NCBI GenBank assembly: GCA_002493905.1
Contig: DLAJ01000017.1
Span: forward strand, 186,001 to 250,000
DNA from: Lachnospiraceae bacterium UBA7050
Lineage (GTDB): Bacteria; Bacillota; Clostridia; Lachnospirales; Lachnospiraceae
Reading direction: 5' to 3'
DNA length: 64,000 nucleotides
Positions within the stretch are counted from its first letter, which is position 1. Every line of letters begins with the position of its first letter. Of the stretch, positions 62,409 through 64,000 are shown one piece after another. Position numbers and translations under genes: made by a program. The notes beneath the pieces were generated by a model. That model was not told the DNA's origin. It did no database searches and saw nothing but the letters and a program-made list of their open reading frames with translations.

Positions 62409-62480
62409 AAGTTTGAAAGTTCCTTTCAAGTTTGAAAGTTCCTTTCAAGTTTGAAAGTTCCTTTCAAACTACTTATTGGT
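62409..62480. repeat. Dispersed hairpin repeat, copy B, tandem triple
   Basis: Three units of AAGTTTGAAAGTTCCTTTC (62409-62465), then AAACTACTTATTGGTG. The last unit and its flank match the reverse complement of 50149-50183 with one flank difference. Each unit can form a GTTTGAAAG/CTTTCAAAC hairpin. Confidence 0.8.
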
Positions 62481-62483
62481 GCG

Positions 62484-62509
62484 ATATCGCAGGCATCTGC
62501 CTGCGATAT
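62484..62509. repeat. Perfect 12-bp palindrome upstream of leuB
   Basis: ATATCGCAGGCA and TGCCTGCGATAT around TC. No T-run, so likely an operator or part of the repeat element rather than a terminator. Confidence 0.65.
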
Positions 62510-62518
62510 GCGTGAGTG

Positions 62519-62567
62519 AAACATGAAAAGAGAGGCGCTTTTCCCAAACGCCTCTCTTTTCATGTTT
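62519..62567 (-). terminator. Terminator after yajC
   Basis: Perfect 19-bp arms (AAACATGAAAAGAGAGGCG and its complement) around an 11-nt loop, beginning one base after the yajC stop. The T-run is short, but the stem is very strong. Confidence 0.8.
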
Positions 62568-62891
62568 CTATTCAGCGTCAGGCTTTTCAACCTGCACGAT
62601 TGCCGACTTCTGCATCGGAATTCTGCAATTCTTATTATTACCAAACTCTACGATTACGGTATCGTCAGTAATATCAATGATAATTCCGTAAAAACCACTA
62701 TTTGTCAAAACGCTGTCGCCGATTTCCAGTGTAGAAAGAAGCGCCGCCATTTTTTTCTGTTCTTTTTTCTGAGGTCTGATCATCAGGAAATAAAAAACAG
62801 CAATGATACCAATAATATAAACAACGATCACACCAATTCCCATACCACCGCTCGCAGCAGCTGCGCCGGTCTCATTCAATAAGATTCCCAT
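62568..62891 (-). CDS. yajC: Preprotein translocase subunit YajC
   Basis: This 107-residue protein has one TM (about 17-38) followed by FYFLMIRPQKKEQKKMAA, the family signature, and GDSVLTNSGFYGIIIDI. It helps the Sec translocon. I chose the ATG at 62891 with GGAGGG four bases upstream. It is transcribed from the promoter at 62930-62958, downstream of tgt, and ends at the strong hairpin. Confidence 0.95.
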   Translation of the reverse strand: MGILLNETGAAAASGGMGIGVIVVYIIGIIAVFYFLMIRPQKKEQKKMAALLSTLEIGDSVLTNSGFYGIIIDITDDTVIVEFGNNKNCRIPMQKSAIVQVEKPDAE

Positions 62892-62929
62892 GTTGCCCTC
62901 CATCAGCACTTAATTTTTCATTACTATCC

Positions 62930-62958
62930 ATCATACACAAAAAAGAGTTTTACATCAA
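62930..62958 (-). promoter_or_regulatory. Promoter of yajC
   Basis: The minus strand has TTGATG (62953-62958), a 17-bp spacer and TATGAT (62930-62935). Confidence 0.65.
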
Positions 62959-62989
62959 GTCTTTTATAGGATTTTTAGAATTGGCGGTT

Positions 62990-64000
62990 TTAAGCGCCTG
63001 CAAAACCCTCCAGCTTTTCTTTCTTATATGCGGCAAAGCGTCCTTCGTCAAGCGCAGTACGGATTTCCGCCATCAGCTTATTATAAAAATACAGATTATG
63101 TATCACACACAGCCTCATACCGAGCATTTCCTTAGCTTTCAGCAAATGGCGGATATATGCGCGCGAATACCGTCTGCATGCCGGACACCCGCAGCCTTCT
63201 TCGATCGGACGCGCGTCCAGCTCATACCTGGCATTAAAAAGATTGATCTTCCCCTGGTTCGTATATAAATGCCCATGCCTGCCGTTTCTCGACGGATATA
63301 CACAGTCAAAAAAATCCACGCCGCGCTCCACCGCTTCTAAAATATTGGCGGGCGTCCCGACCCCCATCAGGTAAGTCGGTTTGTTTTTCGGCAGAAACGG
63401 TACAACCTGTTCAATCACATGATACATCTCCTCATGGGTTTCTCCGACTGCAAGACCGCCAATCGCATATCCGTCAAGCTCAAGCTCACTGATTTGCTTT
63501 GCATGCTCAATTCTGATGTCATCATAAACAGCCCCCTGATTGATACCAAACAGAAGCTGCTGCCTATTGATCGTATCCTCAAGCCCGTTTAAACGCTGCA
63601 TCTCTTTTTGACAGCGGTGCAGCCATCTCGTCGTCCGTTCAACGGACGCCTGCACATAACTGCGTTCCGCCCTGCTCGGCGCGCACTCATCAAACGCCAT
63701 CGCAATCGTGGACGCCAGGTTAGACTGTATCTGCATGCTCTCTTCAGGTCCCATAAAAATCTTTCTGCCGTCAATATGGGATTGGAAGCAGACGCCCTCC
63801 TCTTTGATCTTGCGCAGTCCCGCAAGTGAAAACACCTGAAAACCGCCCGAATCAGTGAGGATCGGTCTGTCCCATGACATAAACTTGTGAAGGCCGCCAA
63901 ATTGTCTGATCAGCTGATCCCCCGGTCTCACGTGAAGATGATAGGTGTTGGACAATTCAATCTGAGTCCCAATCTCCTCTAAATCTGCCGTGGAAACAGC
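62990..64000 (-). CDS. tgt: Queuine tRNA-ribosyltransferase, 5' end cut by window
   Basis: The frame stays open to the right edge. Its first visible codons (AVSTADLEEIGTQIELSNTYH) match the region just inside the Tgt N-terminus, so about 45 residues are missing. Visible motifs are SWDRPILTDSGGFQVFSL, AVERGVDFFDCVYPSRNGRHG with the nucleophile Asp, and the zinc site CGCPACRRYSR. The enzyme exchanges guanine at tRNA position 34 for a queuine precursor. It lies just upstream of yajC, as in many bacteria. Confidence 0.96.
   Translation of the reverse strand, partial: AVSTADLEEIGTQIELSNTYHLHVRPGDQLIRQFGGLHKFMSWDRPILTDSGGFQVFSLAGLRKIKEEGVCFQSHIDGRKIFMGPEESMQIQSNLASTIAMAFDECAPSRAERSYVQASVERTTRWLHRCQKEMQRLNGLEDTINRQQLLFGINQGAVYDDIRIEHAKQISELELDGYAIGGLAVGETHEEMYHVIEQVVPFLPKNKPTYLMGVGTPANILEAVERGVDFFDCVYPSRNGRHGHLYTNQGKINLFNARYELDARPIEEGCGCPACRRYSRAYIRHLLKAKEMLGMRLCVIHNLYFYNKLMAEIRTALDEGRFAAYKKEKLEGFAGA

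Noticed and set aside
1..64000. CRISPR array, insertion sequences, prophage, tRNA or rRNA genes
   Set aside because: No regular spaced repeats, transposase or integrase motifs, or cloverleaf/rRNA sequence were seen.

Overview
The window looks like a chromosomal segment of a spore-forming, anaerobic Clostridia bacterium, most likely family Lachnospiraceae. The reasons are the gene content (gerW, the yloU/fakA/recG/rpmB block, the Gx-transporter/NusG-II pair, many LytTR, hybrid-kinase and HD-GYP proteins, cobalamin-dependent methionine synthase), the strong AGGAGG-type ribosome sites, TTGACA/TATAAT promoters, and moderate GC content by eye. No rRNA, tRNA, CRISPR array, transposase or phage gene was seen. 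Almost every gene is on the minus strand. The exceptions are one HD-GYP gene (17551-18612) and a two-gene unit (46591-48203).

Layout, left to right. 1-1656: end of a small operon with a FliD-C-like protein, a LytTR protein with a degenerate receiver, and an unidentified partial gene. 1967-7684: a large hybrid sensor kinase and a membrane metallophosphoesterase. 7814-14668: conserved housekeeping block (rlmD, DUF1189, recG, fakA, asp23/yloU, rpmB). 14863-17407: small genes, including a J-domain-like protein, an overlapping 47-residue membrane protein, gerW, a DUF2953 protein and a conserved unknown. 17551-21720: an HD-GYP protein with a lost metal ligand, an AraC regulator and a lipoprotein phosphoesterase. 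21878-29911: a Nudix hydrolase, a natural SEDS-PBP fusion, a U32 protein, zapA and ruvBA.

30093-39196 and 57770-62365 hold the branched-chain amino-acid genes in separate blocks: ilvB1-ilvNa-(hybrid kinase)-ilvNb-ilvC-leuC-leuD, and leuB-ilvD-ilvB2. Together they supply both acetolactate synthase subunits, reductoisomerase, dihydroxyacid dehydratase and the leucine-specific steps; leuA and the transaminase are not in the window. A hybrid histidine kinase sits inside the first block. Between the blocks are a cobalamin-dependent MetH without a reactivation domain, an MscS channel, a branching-enzyme-like protein that has lost its catalytic residues, a DUF1015 protein, a tandem-HD protein, a heterodimeric ABC exporter with a minimal GHKL kinase and LytTR regulator, serA/serC, and an L,D-transpeptidase. 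The right end holds yajC and a tgt gene cut by the window edge.

The most unusual items are: the palindrome-controlled divergent promoter at 17468-17502; the pseudoenzyme-like GlgB homologue; the kinase inserted in the ilv cluster; the SEDS-PBP fusion; an ABC exporter next to a sensor-less kinase; a dispersed hairpin repeat found at 50149-50183 and 62409-62480; and small overlapping genes that ordinary size cut-offs miss. I saw no single clearly new defence or mobile system.
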